Of a stretch of 32,570 nucleotides of DNA, positions 6,810-16,141 are shown one piece after another. A program made the translations under genes and the position numbers. Within the stretch, counting starts at the first letter, position 1. Each line of letters starts with the position of its first letter. Source of the DNA: Stenotrophomonas sepilia (GTDB lineage Bacteria > Pseudomonadota > Gammaproteobacteria > Xanthomonadales > Xanthomonadaceae); contig NZ_LXXZ01000037.1 of assembly GCF_003244875.1 (NCBI RefSeq), positions 1-32,570 of the forward strand, read 5' to 3'. The notes under the pieces were generated by a model that did no database searches, was not told the DNA's origin, and worked only from the letters and a program-made list of their open reading frames with translations.

Positions 6810-9800
6810 GCGCTGGCTCCTCGGGCACGCGCGGCGAGCTGGGCCTGGGCCTGCTCGCCGCCGGCGAACAGCGCGTCGAGTGCATCCACCAGCGCGAACG
6901 GGAAACGATCCACGTGCACGCCATTGCCCTTGCCATCCAGGCCGCGGCAGAACAGGTAACGGATGCCGCCCATGTCGCGCTCGTAGTCGTAGGCGGCGCC
7001 CAGGCGGAAGCGCAGCCAGCGATGCAGGGCCACGGTGTAGATCAGCGCCTGCAGATCGTATTCGCTGTGGCGCATGGCAATGGCCAGCAGGTCCGGGCTG
7101 TAGCCGGGCAGGCGGTTGGACTTGTAGTCGAGCACGTACCACCGGCCATCACGCACGTAGGTCAGGTCGATCATGCCGGTCATCAGCCCCTCCAGGCGGC
7201 GGCGCTGGCCGAAGCCGCGGCGGCCACTGGAAACACCGTGCGCATGCAGCACCTGCAGCAGCGCCGGCACCGTGGTCGCCTCGATGGCGAAATGGAAGTC
7301 GATTTCGGCGCGGCGCTCGCCTTCACCGAGGCTGTACAGCGCACCGCCTTCGGGCAGCGGTTCGGTCAGCGTGTGGCCCACCAGCGGCACCAGCACCGCT
7401 ACGCCATCGTCCAGATCGACGTCGGCATAGCCCTCATCGTGCAGCGCCTTGCGCAGCACCTCGACCTGGCCCTCGGGAGCTTCCCGGCCTGGTTGCCAGT
7501 CAGCCCATGCGGCGAAGTCGACGTTTTCCATTGCCTCGTGCAGCACGTTGCCGAAGCGGCTGCCCATGAAACGCGGGTCGAGCGGCGCGCTGTCCTCGGC
7601 CTCCGCGGCGGCTTCCGGCAGTGCCGGTTCCAGCGGCAGCTCCGGGCCGGTGGGTTCGTCGGCTGCCGGCGCCGGCAGCGCGGTGGCAGCGGCTTCGATG
7701 TCACTGCCCGCGCCGGCATCGGCGTGGGCCAGCTGGGTGAAGCTGTACACCCACCAGTCGTGCGGAACGCGCCGGGTCAGTGCACGCACCGCCGGAAGAT
7801 CCCCTTCCACTTCGGCCGCCAGCTGCGGCAGCGCAGCCGGTACCTCACTGTCATCGATGCGCACATCGGCATGCGTGCGCAGCGCCTGCAGGTCACCCAG
7901 CAGCGGTGCCAGCCGCGTCCTGCCGAGCCCGGCCAGATCACCCACGGCGATCCACAGCGCGTGCTCGGCGCGGGTCAGGCCGACATACAGCAGGCGCGCA
8001 TCCTCGGCACGCTGCTCGCGCTCGCGCTGCGCAGTGGCCGCTTCCCAGGCCTCGTCCTTGCCCAGCTTCCAGTGCAGCTGGCGCTGGCCGCCCACATGCA
8101 CCGTGCAGTGCGAGGCGGTGTTGGGCGCACCGCCGTCGATGCCCACGAAGGGCAGGAACACCAGCGGGTACTCCAGGCCCTTGCTCTTGTGCAGGGTGAT
8201 GATCTGCACGCGGCGCGCATCCGATTCCAGGCGCAGCAGCTGCTGCTCGTCATCCTGGTCGGCGCTGGCCATCTGGCCCTGCAGCCAGTCCAGCAGGCCG
8301 TGCATGCCCAGCGCCTGCGCCGAGGCTTCCTGCAGCAGTTCGCCCAGCTGCAGGTAGTTGGTCAGGCGGCGCTCGCCATCGATCAGCGCCAGCAGGCGTT
8401 CGCCCTGCGCGGCGCAGACGTCGGCGATCACCGCGAACGGGCCGCCGCGCTGCCAGCGCTCGCGCCAATGCAGAAGCTGCGCCTGGAACCCGCGTTGCAG
8501 GTCGCCCTCGTGCTCCATCGCCGCGATCGCACTGGCGCGCTGGCCGAGCAGCACCGTCGCCAGCGCCGCGCGCAGGCGGCCCTCGTCAGCCGGCTGCAGC
8601 AGCGCCAGCAGCAGTGCACGCAGATCACGCGCTTCGCTGGTGGCGAACAGGCTCTGCTTGCCCGCTGCCACGGCAGGAATGCCGACCACGGCCAGCGCGC
8701 GCTGCACCAGTGTGGCCTCGCGATGCGAACGCACCAGCACCGCGATGTCGCCCGGCTGTACCGGGCGCCCACGCAGCACCGCATTGCCGGCGCGCGCCGC
8801 GACCAGGATCTGGTGGATCGCCGCCACACAGGCCTGGGCGGCTGCTTCGCGCGAGGCATCGGCACTCATCGCCTTGTCACCGCCACTGCGCAGCACGCGC
8901 AGAGTGAGTGCCGGGGCGGCATGGCCGTCGCGCTGGTAGTCCGCATCGCTGCGCACGCCACCGGGCCGCACCGGCTCGAACTGGATGCCACGCTCGAGGA
9001 AGGCGTCTTCGCCACCGTTGTCGTACAGCGCCTGCAGCGCGCGCAGCACGGCCGGTCGCGAGCGGAAGTTCTGGTCAAGCACCGGCGCCTGTTGCGCCGC
9101 CCGCTTGGCCTTCAGGTAAGTGTGGATATCACCGCCGCGGAAACCGTAGATCGCCTGCTTGGGATCGCCGATCAGGAACAGCGCCGGTGCCAGGCCGAGC
9201 TCGCGCACTTCCGGTGAATCGCCGAACACGGTGTGGAAAATGCCCCACTGACGGTCGTCGGTATCCTGGAACTCATCGACCAACGCGATGCGGTACTGCG
9301 CGCGCAGCTGCTTGACCAATGCCAGCCGCTGCGGGCCTTCCAGGGCCAGTGCCACGCCATCGATCAGATCGTCGTAGGTCTGCACCCGGCGGGTGCGCTT
9401 CAGCGCCTGCAGGCGCTGTCTGGCTTCAGCGCGAAGCACGTGCAGGAAGTTCAACGCGGTGGCACGGAGCCAGGCATCGCGTTCGGCCAGAAGCGCGACA
9501 TAGCGGGCCAACGGCGCCTGCAATGGCGACGATGGCGTGCGCTCGGCGAATTTCTTGTTGGTCTTGGCTGCCAGCGCCTCCGGCAGCAGTGCCGGCAGGC
9601 GCTCGCTGGTCAGCAGCTCGCGCGGGTCGGCGCGTTCGGCCCAGCCCAGCAGTTGCCGGCCCAGCGGGTGCAGCCAGCCCAGCTTGTACGACACGCCGTT
9701 GATCCATTTGTTGTCGACCGCATCGCAGAGGTCGATGAAGAACTGCTCGCCATGCTCGCGCACGCTTGCGGACAGCTCTTCGGCAACACTCTGCAGGGCG

Positions 9801-10486
9801 GCCTGCGGATCGGGCAGCGCCACCGCCTGTGGCAACGGGTGCAGCGGCGGCGCGGCCAGCAACGCGCGCAGATCGGCGACCAGTGCGTCCGGGGTGGACC
9901 ACAGCCAGGTCAGCGGTTCCAGCGTGGCCGGGTCATTGGCATATACCCGCCACAGGTCTGCCGCGAGCGCTTCCAGCAACTCACGGTCGCTGGCCAGCAG
10001 CTCCGGCGGATCAAAGGTGTGGCCGCTCTCCAGCGCATGCTCGCGCAGCACGCGGGTGCAGAAGCCATGGATGGTGAAGACGGACGCAAGGTCGATCTCA
10101 TCGGCGGCGACCTGCAGGCGGCGCTTCAGTGCAGCGGCGCGCTCGGTACCTCCCTGCAGATGGCGCTGCAGCACCTCGCGGGTCAGCCGCACGTCCGGTG
10201 CTTCGCCTTCGACCGGTTCCAGATCGACCAGTCGCGCCGCCAGCGCCAGGCGCTCGCGGATGCGCTTGCGCAGTTCCTGGGTAGCCGCATCGGTGAAGGT
10301 CACCGCCAGGATCTGTCCGATGCGCAGGCCCTGCTCTACCACCAGGCGGGTAAACAGCGTAGCCAGGGTGAAGGTCTTGCCGGTACCGGCGCTGGCTTCG
10401 ATCAGGCGGATGCCATCCAGCGGCAGGGCCAGATAGGGATCGACCGCCATGCACTGGGCTCGCTCATCGATGAAGGCGGGGCTCAT
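6806..10486 (-). CDS. recB: Exodeoxyribonuclease V beta subunit (RecB)
   Basis: 3'-5' helicase and nuclease subunit of RecBCD, 1226 aa. Walker A is EASAGTGKTF (residues 30-39), motif II is LVDEFQDTDDRQW, motif IV contains RSRPAVLRALQ, and motif V/VI contains ITLHKSKGLEYPLVFLPF and LLYVGLTRAEHALWIAVG. The C-terminal RecB nuclease domain carries Asp1107 (GMIDL) and Asp1120-x-Lys1122 (LDYKSN); the 13- and 2-residue spacing equals that of E. coli D1067/D1080/K1082, so the nuclease should be active. The ATG at 10486 overlaps the recC stop; an in-frame Met13 just before the conserved region is a possible alternative start. All motifs appear intact. Confidence 0.97.
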   Translation of the reverse strand: MSPAFIDERAQCMAVDPYLALPLDGIRLIEASAGTGKTFTLATLFTRLVVEQGLRIGQILAVTFTDAATQELRKRIRERLALAARLVDLEPVEGEAPDVRLTREVLQRHLQGGTERAAALKRRLQVAADEIDLASVFTIHGFCTRVLREHALESGHTFDPPELLASDRELLEALAADLWRVYANDPATLEPLTWLWSTPDALVADLRALLAAPPLHPLPQAVALPDPQAALQSVAEELSASVREHGEQFFIDLCDAVDNKWINGVSYKLGWLHPLGRQLLGWAERADPRELLTSERLPALLPEALAAKTNKKFAERTPSSPLQAPLARYVALLAERDAWLRATALNFLHVLRAEARQRLQALKRTRRVQTYDDLIDGVALALEGPQRLALVKQLRAQYRIALVDEFQDTDDRQWGIFHTVFGDSPEVRELGLAPALFLIGDPKQAIYGFRGGDIHTYLKAKRAAQQAPVLDQNFRSRPAVLRALQALYDNGGEDAFLERGIQFEPVRPGGVRSDADYQRDGHAAPALTLRVLRSGGDKAMSADASREAAAQACVAAIHQILVAARAGNAVLRGRPVQPGDIAVLVRSHREATLVQRALAVVGIPAVAAGKQSLFATSEARDLRALLLALLQPADEGRLRAALATVLLGQRASAIAAMEHEGDLQRGFQAQLLHWRERWQRGGPFAVIADVCAAQGERLLALIDGERRLTNYLQLGELLQEASAQALGMHGLLDWLQGQMASADQDDEQQLLRLESDARRVQIITLHKSKGLEYPLVFLPFVGIDGGAPNTASHCTVHVGGQRQLHWKLGKDEAWEAATAQREREQRAEDARLLYVGLTRAEHALWIAVGDLAGLGRTRLAPLLGDLQALRTHADVRIDDSEVPAALPQLAAEVEGDLPAVRALTRRVPHDWWVYSFTQLAHADAGAGSDIEAAATALPAPAADEPTGPELPLEPALPEAAAEAEDSAPLDPRFMGSRFGNVLHEAMENVDFAAWADWQPGREAPEGQVEVLRKALHDEGYADVDLDDGVAVLVPLVGHTLTEPLPEGGALYSLGEGERRAEIDFHFAIEATTVPALLQVLHAHGVSSGRRGFGQRRRLEGLMTGMIDLTYVRDGRWYVLDYKSNRLPGYSPDLLAIAMRHSEYDLQALIYTVALHRWLRFRLGAAYDYERDMGGIRYLFCRGLDGKGNGVHVDRFPFALVDALDALFAGGEQAQAQLAARARGASA

Positions 10487-13400
10487 GCGCTGCCCTCCTG
10501 GCGCGTTTCGGCGCCGAGGGTGCGGCCTTCGCGCACCGCGCTGAAGACCACCTGGCTGTTGCGCAGCAGCTCGGCATAACTGGCATCGGAGGCGAACGGG
10601 TCGGCACCCCGCAGCAGCAGCTGCCAGGCGTCGCTGCTGGATTCACCCCAGCTGCGGTCGCTGCCGTGCCACTGCTTCCAGCCCTCGCTGCGCTGTTTTT
10701 CTGCCGGCGCGTTGTACAGCACCCAGCCGGTATACGGGGCAAAGCGCAGCGGCTCACGCAGGCCGCGCTGGCGCAACTGCAGCAGCGCGCGCAGCGCCGC
10801 GCGTGCAGCAGGCGCGCTCAGTGCCGGCAGTACATGCGGGCCGGGACCGGCGTCGCCGCCATCGTGGAACTGCACAAGGGGCAGTGCGTCGCCGGCGGCG
10901 TTGGCCAGCAGCCAGTCCAGGCCCTGGCGGATCACTGCATTGCCATTGAGCGTGCCGGCGCGCAGCCGCACCAGGCCTTCGGGATGCCGATCGGCCACGC
11001 GGCCGTGCAGGCGCACGCCATCGATGTCCACTTCGTAGCGACGGCTTTCCAGCGGCTCGCCCTGCATCCAGCCCAGCAACGCACTGGCATACGGACGGGT
11101 CTTCAACTGCTCCACCTCGAACTGGCGCTGGCCCAATGGACCGGACGGCAGCAGGCCACGCGCGCGCAGCCGCGGGTACAACGGTTCGGTATCGCCACTG
11201 AGCGTGGCGCGCACCACCGCCGCCTGCACGCTGCGCTTTTCCGGGCCGCGCGATGACAGCACCAGCGGTTCCAGGTCATCAACTTCCCCGGCATCGTCGG
11301 CCAGGCGCAGGCCCATCGACTGTGCGAGGAACTGCCCGGCCGGGTCGCACAGGAAGCGGCGCAGGGTGTCGAGCGCGAGCTCGTCTTCCACCGCATCGTC
11401 GAGCGGCGGCGGCAGCGGGGCATCGAACCACGGCTGCAGGCCCCCACGCTGGCCGGTGAGGCGGCCGGCAGCGGGATGCCATTGCCGCCGATAGCTGAAG
11501 CGGCGTGGATCGCCATCTCCGAACGCCGCCGGTGAGAACGGCTGCAGTGCATGGCGAACGGTAAAGTCGCGGACCGCCGCAGGCGGATCGAGGTGATACG
11601 CGGCGGCGGCATCGATCAGTTCACTGACCAGCACCGACGGCTCACGTACGCTGCCATCGCGTGGATCGGCGCCGAGGTAGCTGAGGTAGAACACCTCCTG
11701 CGCGGCGGCGAACAGCTGCAGGAACAGGAAGCGGTCGTCTTCGCGGGTGGAGCGATCGCCCGGGCGGCGGCGTGGCGTGTCCAGCTCGGCGGTGAGCTGG
11801 TTGAGGCCCGCGGCCGGGTCACGACGCGGGAAATCGCCATCATTGAGACCGAGCACGCAGATCACCCGGAACGGCAGCAGGCGCATCGGCACCATGCGGC
11901 CGAAACTGATGCCACCGGTCAGCAGCGGCGCGCGCGTATCGGCCTCACCCAGTACACCGGCGAAGTGCGAACGCACCACCTCAGGCGGCACGCCGTCTTC
12001 GAACCCGGCCTTGGCAGCATCGTCGGCGAACTGATTCAGCAGCTTGCGCAGGCGCTCGAGGGCACGCTGGCTGTTGGGCGAGCTGGGCGCGGTCGGCAGC
12101 AGCGCGTCCAGCAGCGACAGCAGCCGTTGCCGCCACTGCGCCGGGGTCAGCAGCTCGCCGAGGCGACGCTGGTAGACCGCCAGCACGCGCAGCAGCCGCA
12201 GCAGCCGGTCCAGTGCTTCCAGCGCGCCGCCTTCAAGCTCGATCCACGGCGCCACGCCGGCCAGGTCCGCCTCGCTGCCGGTGGCGTGACCGAGCACCAG
12301 GCGGTCCAGTGCGAACTGCCAGGTGTAGGCGTCGTCGGCCGGCGCCTGGTGCTGGTTGCGGTGCTTCGCATCCAGGCCCCAGCGTGCGCCGGCCTGCTGC
12401 AGCCAGCCATGCAGGCGATCGAAGTCCACCGCCTCCAGCCCGGCCGCTTCGGCCAGCGGCGCGCTGGCGAGCAGGTCCAGCACCTCGTTCAGGCCGAAAC
12501 GCGAGACCGGCAGGCCCAGCAGGTGCACGAACACATCGGCCAGCGGCTCTCCTGCCAGTGGGCTGCTGTCGGCCAGCGCGTAGGGAATGTGCTCCTCCTC
12601 GCCGCCGCGGCCGCCGAACACCGCCTCCAGGTACGGCACATAGGGATCGATGTCCGGCGCCAGCACCGCGATCTCGCGCGCCTGCAGCGGCGGGTCGAAG
12701 CGAGGGTCCTGCAACAGGCTTCTCAGCTGGTCGTGCAGCACCTGCAGCTCGCGCAGCCGGGTGTGGCAGGCATGCACCTGCAGGCTGGGGTCGTCGCTGC
12801 GCAGCCCATCGCGCAGCTCGCCCGAGGGCAGTGCGCGGCGGTGGAACAGATCGCGCTGCAGGCGATGCAGCAGGCTGTCGGACAGGCCGCCTTCGTCCAG
12901 GGTCGGCCGGGTGTCTTCCTCCGGATCCGAATACGCGGCAATCTCGCCGGCCGGGTGCACCACCTCGTAGCTGCCCAGCACCGCCATGAAGTCGCGGCCG
13001 GCCGCACCCCAGGCTTCCAGCAGGCGGTTCTCACCAGCCGCTTCACCGAAGGGATCGGGTGCGCCGCTGCGCAGGCGCTCGGCCAGCGTCTGCAGGTCAC
13101 CCCAGTACGACTGCACCGGAGTGGGCATATAGAAGTGCAGCTCGCCCACCCGCGCCTGGGTGGCCATCACCCGCAGCACGTCGGGCGAGATGTTGAGCGT
13201 CGCGAACGCGGACATGCGCGGTGGCAGGGCCTGTGGCAGCGGCTGGCCGGCGCCCTCGAAGCGATCCAGGTACGCCTGGATGCGGCGCGCGCGGTAGTCG
13301 CGGCCATGGGCGATGGTGCGCCAGAGGATCGCCTGCGGGTCGGCCGGGTCGGCGCCGGCCTCCCAGCGCAGCAACCAGTCGCGGCGCCAGGCCTGGTACT

Positions 13401-13830
13401 TCTCGAACACCGACGCCAGTTCACCGGCCAGTGCCCACGGCTTCAGGGCATCGCCGCCGGCAAGATAGGACTGCAGCGCGCGCATCGGTGGCTGCGCCAG
13501 CAGCGCCGGGTCGCGCAGTGCCTGGTACAGCTTCCAGTGCAGGCCCGCCGCGTCCAGGTCGTCGCGTTCGCCCGGCACATTGGCATTGAGTGCACGGGCA
13601 ACGAACTCGCCCGGGGTCAGGAACTCGAGGTTGGCGGCCACGCCATATTCGGCAGCGAGTGTCGCTTGCAGCCAACGCCGCATCGCCACCTGCGGGATCA
13701 GCACCACCTCCGGCGCGAGCAACGGCTGGCCCGGAACCGGCACACGCACGTTGCGCGCCAGCAGCGCAGCCAGCACGTCCAGGGAGTTGGAATGGTAGAG
13801 GCGGAAATCGCTGCCCGGGTCACTCATCAT
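10483..13830 (-). CDS. recC: Exodeoxyribonuclease V gamma subunit (RecC)
   Basis: Chi-recognition and strand-splitting subunit of RecBCD, about 1115 aa, near the E. coli size (1122). The N-terminus FRLYHSNSLDVLAALLA is characteristic of RecC. The inactive helicase folds are followed by landmarks such as FATLNISPDVLRVM, WPF-type regions and GGISFGRMVPMRLLPFRVICVLGLNDGDFPRRDP. Two adjacent ATG codons (13830 and 13827) are possible starts. The frame remains open for 37 further codons, but that segment (cysteine-rich, in the intergenic region) does not look like RecC. It is divergent from mlaF across about 180 bp. Chi recognition in this genus may differ from the E. coli octamer, and that cannot be judged here. 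Confidence 0.95.
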   Translation of the reverse strand: MMSDPGSDFRLYHSNSLDVLAALLARNVRVPVPGQPLLAPEVVLIPQVAMRRWLQATLAAEYGVAANLEFLTPGEFVARALNANVPGERDDLDAAGLHWKLYQALRDPALLAQPPMRALQSYLAGGDALKPWALAGELASVFEKYQAWRRDWLLRWEAGADPADPQAILWRTIAHGRDYRARRIQAYLDRFEGAGQPLPQALPPRMSAFATLNISPDVLRVMATQARVGELHFYMPTPVQSYWGDLQTLAERLRSGAPDPFGEAAGENRLLEAWGAAGRDFMAVLGSYEVVHPAGEIAAYSDPEEDTRPTLDEGGLSDSLLHRLQRDLFHRRALPSGELRDGLRSDDPSLQVHACHTRLRELQVLHDQLRSLLQDPRFDPPLQAREIAVLAPDIDPYVPYLEAVFGGRGGEEEHIPYALADSSPLAGEPLADVFVHLLGLPVSRFGLNEVLDLLASAPLAEAAGLEAVDFDRLHGWLQQAGARWGLDAKHRNQHQAPADDAYTWQFALDRLVLGHATGSEADLAGVAPWIELEGGALEALDRLLRLLRVLAVYQRRLGELLTPAQWRQRLLSLLDALLPTAPSSPNSQRALERLRKLLNQFADDAAKAGFEDGVPPEVVRSHFAGVLGEADTRAPLLTGGISFGRMVPMRLLPFRVICVLGLNDGDFPRRDPAAGLNQLTAELDTPRRRPGDRSTREDDRFLFLQLFAAAQEVFYLSYLGADPRDGSVREPSVLVSELIDAAAAYHLDPPAAVRDFTVRHALQPFSPAAFGDGDPRRFSYRRQWHPAAGRLTGQRGGLQPWFDAPLPPPLDDAVEDELALDTLRRFLCDPAGQFLAQSMGLRLADDAGEVDDLEPLVLSSRGPEKRSVQAAVVRATLSGDTEPLYPRLRARGLLPSGPLGQRQFEVEQLKTRPYASALLGWMQGEPLESRRYEVDIDGVRLHGRVADRHPEGLVRLRAGTLNGNAVIRQGLDWLLANAAGDALPLVQFHDGGDAGPGPHVLPALSAPAARAALRALLQLRQRGLREPLRFAPYTGWVLYNAPAEKQRSEGWKQWHGSDRSWGESSSDAWQLLLRGADPFASDASYAELLRNSQVVFSAVREGRTLGAETRQEGSA

Positions 13831-13919
13831 GCACAGTGTGCAGCACGGCAGGCAGTATTCAATGGCCCGCCCATCGCCGGTACGGATTGTTCCGCGCTGC
13901 CAGCCGATTGTCCCGGCCT

Positions 13920-13934
13920 GGCAAGGGTCTTGCC
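13920..13934. other. Small inverted repeat in the recC-mlaF divergent region
   Basis: GGCAAG-GGT-CTTGCC is a perfect 6-bp dyad, about 75 bp upstream of mlaF and 90 bp upstream of recC. It could be an operator or a chance palindrome. I found no convincing sigma-70 -35/-10 pair in the 180-bp region on either strand. Confidence 0.3.
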
Positions 13935-14010
13935 GTGCCACAATACTGGACCGTCCAGTCTGCTTATGTTCAGCCGACGGGCCCGATCCTTCGATGTCTA
14001 AAAAGCGTTA

Positions 14011-14808
14011 ATGGTGCCCATGTCGGCTTCCACCTCCAGTCTGGTGCAGTTATCCAACGTCCGCATCGACCGGAGCGGGCGCACGATCCTGCGCGACGTG
14101 TCGCTGCAGGTGCCCAAGGGCAGCATCACGGCCGTGCTGGGCCCGTCCGGCAGTGGCAAGTCGACCCTGCTGGCGGCACTGACCGGCGAACTGCGTCCGG
14201 TCGCCGGCGAGGTCACCCTGTTCGGCAAGCCGGTCCCGCATGACAGCGGCGCGCTGCTGGAAATGCGCAAGAGCGTGGGTGTTCTGCTGCAGGGCAACGG
14301 GCTGCTGACCGATCTGACCGTCGCCGAAAACGTCGCGCTGCCGCTGCGCACGCATACCCGCCTGCCGTCCGCCGTGCTGCGCCGGCTTGTGCAAATGAAG
14401 CTGCATGCCGTGGGCCTGCTGGCCGCTGCCGATGCCTGGCCGCGCGAACTGTCCGGCGGCATGGCGCGCCGCGTCGCGCTGGCCCGCGCGCTGGCACTGG
14501 ATCCGCCACTGATGATCTACGACGAGCCGCTGACCGGGCTGGACCCGATCGCCTCCGGCGTGATCATGAGCCTGATCCAGCGCCTCAACCACAGCCTGGG
14601 CCTGACCAGCATCATTGTCAGCCACCACGTGCACGAGACCCTGCCGATCTGCGACCAGGTGATCGCCATCGCCAATGGCGGCATCGTGTTCCAGGGCACG
14701 CCCGAGGCGCTGCAGTCCAGCCAGGACCCGTTGCTGCGGCAGTTCCTGCACGGCCAGCCCGATGGCCCCATTCCGTTCGATGCCGCGCCGCGCGCGAGGG
14801 TCGCCTGA
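14011..14808 (+). CDS. mlaF: Mla phospholipid transport ABC ATP-binding protein MlaF
   Basis: Cytoplasmic ATPase of the MlaFEDB complex, which moves glycerophospholipids between inner membrane and periplasm. 265 aa. Walker A GPSGSGKS (residues 44-51), Q-loop VLLQGNGLL (Gln94), ABC signature LSGGM (147-151), Walker B LMIYDEP with Glu172, D-loop TGLDP and switch His205 (SHH). The motif QGNGLLTDLTVAENVALPLR is typical of the MlaF/Ttg2A branch. The start could be the ATG at 14011 or the ATG at 14020; the second lies closer to the conserved region. First gene of mlaFEDCBA; its TGA overlaps the next ATG by one base. Confidence 0.95.
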   Translation: MVPMSASTSSLVQLSNVRIDRSGRTILRDVSLQVPKGSITAVLGPSGSGKSTLLAALTGELRPVAGEVTLFGKPVPHDSGALLEMRKSVGVLLQGNGLLTDLTVAENVALPLRTHTRLPSAVLRRLVQMKLHAVGLLAAADAWPRELSGGMARRVALARALALDPPLMIYDEPLTGLDPIASGVIMSLIQRLNHSLGLTSIIVSHHVHETLPICDQVIAIANGGIVFQGTPEALQSSQDPLLRQFLHGQPDGPIPFDAAPRARVA

Positions 14809-15557
14809 TGCCGTTCGTCCAAGCCACCCGTTCGCTGGGTCGCGCCGGCCTGTTCTCGCTGACCGTGCTGCGTGGTTCGCTGCCGACCCGTGATTTCCTG
14901 GCCGAGCTGACCCGCGAGATCTACAAGATCGGCGCACGCTCGCTGCCGATCATCGCCGTCGGTGGTGCCTTCGTCGGCCTGGTGCTGACCCTGCAGGGCT
15001 ACCGCACGCTGACCACCTTCGGTGCGGCCGACGCGCTGTCGACCCTGCTCGGCCTGTCGCTGTACCGGGAACTGGCGCCGGTGCTGACCGCGCTGCTGTT
15101 CATCGGCCGCGCCGGCAGCTCGATCGCCGCCGAACTGGGCCTGATGCGCGCCACCGACCAGATCAAGGCACTGGAGCTGATGGCGATCGACCCGGTGGCC
15201 AAAGCCGTCGCGCCGCGGTTCTGGGCGGCGGTGCTGACCGTGCCACTGCTGACCGGCATCTTCTGCTCGCTGGCGATCAGCGCCAGCTACTTCGAAGCGG
15301 TGCATGTGCTGGGCCTGGACAATGGCGTGTTCTGGTCGGCACTGCGCAACAGCGTCGATTTCTGGGATGACTTCGGCGTGGCGATGCTGAAGTCGGCGAT
15401 CTTCGGCGGCACCGCAGCGCTGGTCGCCGCCTATGTTGGTTTCCACGCCGAGCCGACCATCGAGGGCACCTCGGTGGCGACCACCCGTGCGGTGGTCAAT
15501 GCCTCGCTGCTGGTGCTGATGTTCAACTTCGTGCTGTCGGCAATGTTGTTCACCTAA
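14808..15557 (+). CDS. mlaE: Mla phospholipid ABC permease MlaE
   Basis: Integral inner-membrane permease of the Mla transporter, 249 aa, normal length. It has the MlaE domain with an amphipathic N-terminus and five or so hydrophobic helices, including IIAVGGAFVGLVLTLQGYRTL and the signature GRAGSSIAAELGLMRATDQIKALELMAIDPV. The C-terminal helix is NASLLVLMFNFVLSAMLF. It starts inside the mlaF stop (TGATG), indicating coupled translation. MlaE pairs as a dimer with MlaF below and the MlaD hexamer above. Confidence 0.95.
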   Translation: MPFVQATRSLGRAGLFSLTVLRGSLPTRDFLAELTREIYKIGARSLPIIAVGGAFVGLVLTLQGYRTLTTFGAADALSTLLGLSLYRELAPVLTALLFIGRAGSSIAAELGLMRATDQIKALELMAIDPVAKAVAPRFWAAVLTVPLLTGIFCSLAISASYFEAVHVLGLDNGVFWSALRNSVDFWDDFGVAMLKSAIFGGTAALVAAYVGFHAEPTIEGTSVATTRAVVNASLLVLMFNFVLSAMLFT

Positions 15558-15616
15558 CCCCTCCACCGGCGGTGCGCAGGCGCGCGCGGCCACCACGACT
15601 CGATCAGGTAATCCAC

Positions 15617-16141
15617 ATGGCCATCCGCGGTCCCAGACTCGAATTCTCCGTCGGCGCATTCCTGCTGCTGGCCCTGGCCTCGCTGATGGTGCTGGCCGTG
15701 GCCTCGACCAACCAGCGCTGGAGCTGGGGCAGCCAGGGCTACGAGCTGAAGGCGCGCTTCTCCCAGGTCGGCCAGCTGCGCAAGCAGGCGCCGGTGAAGA
15801 TCGGCGGCGTCACCGTCGGCCAGGTCGCCTCGATCGACCTGGATCCGGTGAAGTTCGAATCCATCGTGACCCTGCGCATGGACAGCAAGGTCAAGGACCT
15901 GCCGGCGGACACCTCGGCGGGCATCTTCACCAGTGGTTTGCTCGGCGAGAGCTATATCGGTCTGCAGCCGGGCGGCGACCCGGACGTGCTGAAGGCCGGT
16001 GACGAGATCGTCTTCACCCAGCCGGCGGTGGACCTGATCCAGCTGGTCGGCAAGTACATGTTCAGTGGCGGCGCCGGTGGCGGCGCTGCTCAGAAGCCCA
16101 ACGATGGCGCGCAGGCGCCTGCAACGGAACCGCAACCATGA
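15617..16141 (+). CDS. mlaD: Mla outer-membrane lipid asymmetry substrate-binding protein MlaD (MCE domain)
   Basis: Anchored periplasmic MCE protein, 174 aa, that forms the hexameric ring on MlaE and passes lipid to and from MlaC. One transmembrane helix (about residues 11-29, VGAFLLLALASLMVLAV), an MCE domain (42-119) with AVKIGGVTVGQV- and GLLGESYIGLQPGG-type motifs, then a helix (VDLIQLVGKYMF) and a low-complexity Gly/Ala/Pro tail (150-174). The ATG at 15617 is chosen because it directly precedes the anchor; the open frame upstream is in the 59-bp gap after mlaE. It overlaps mlaC by 4 bases (ATGA). Confidence 0.95.
   Translation: MAIRGPRLEFSVGAFLLLALASLMVLAVASTNQRWSWGSQGYELKARFSQVGQLRKQAPVKIGGVTVGQVASIDLDPVKFESIVTLRMDSKVKDLPADTSAGIFTSGLLGESYIGLQPGGDPDVLKAGDEIVFTQPAVDLIQLVGKYMFSGGAGGGAAQKPNDGAQAPATEPQP

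Noticed and set aside
6810..7142. N-terminal extension of recD into recB
   Set aside because: The extension is antisense-like in composition and is out-of-frame recB sequence. RecD family length and the ATGA overlap support the start at 6809.
4929..13830. RecBCD-adjacent anti-phage defence island
   Set aside because: The flanks are core genes (efflux, Mla), with no integrase, toxin-antitoxin, restriction or retron genes and no base-composition shift.
11551..14001. 816-codon open frame antisense to recC
   Set aside because: High-GC shadow frame: Gln/Arg/His-rich, no domain resemblance, and it lies opposite an unmistakable RecC. The same applies to the 959-codon frame at 6338-9217 and the 448-codon frame at 9233-10579 opposite recB.
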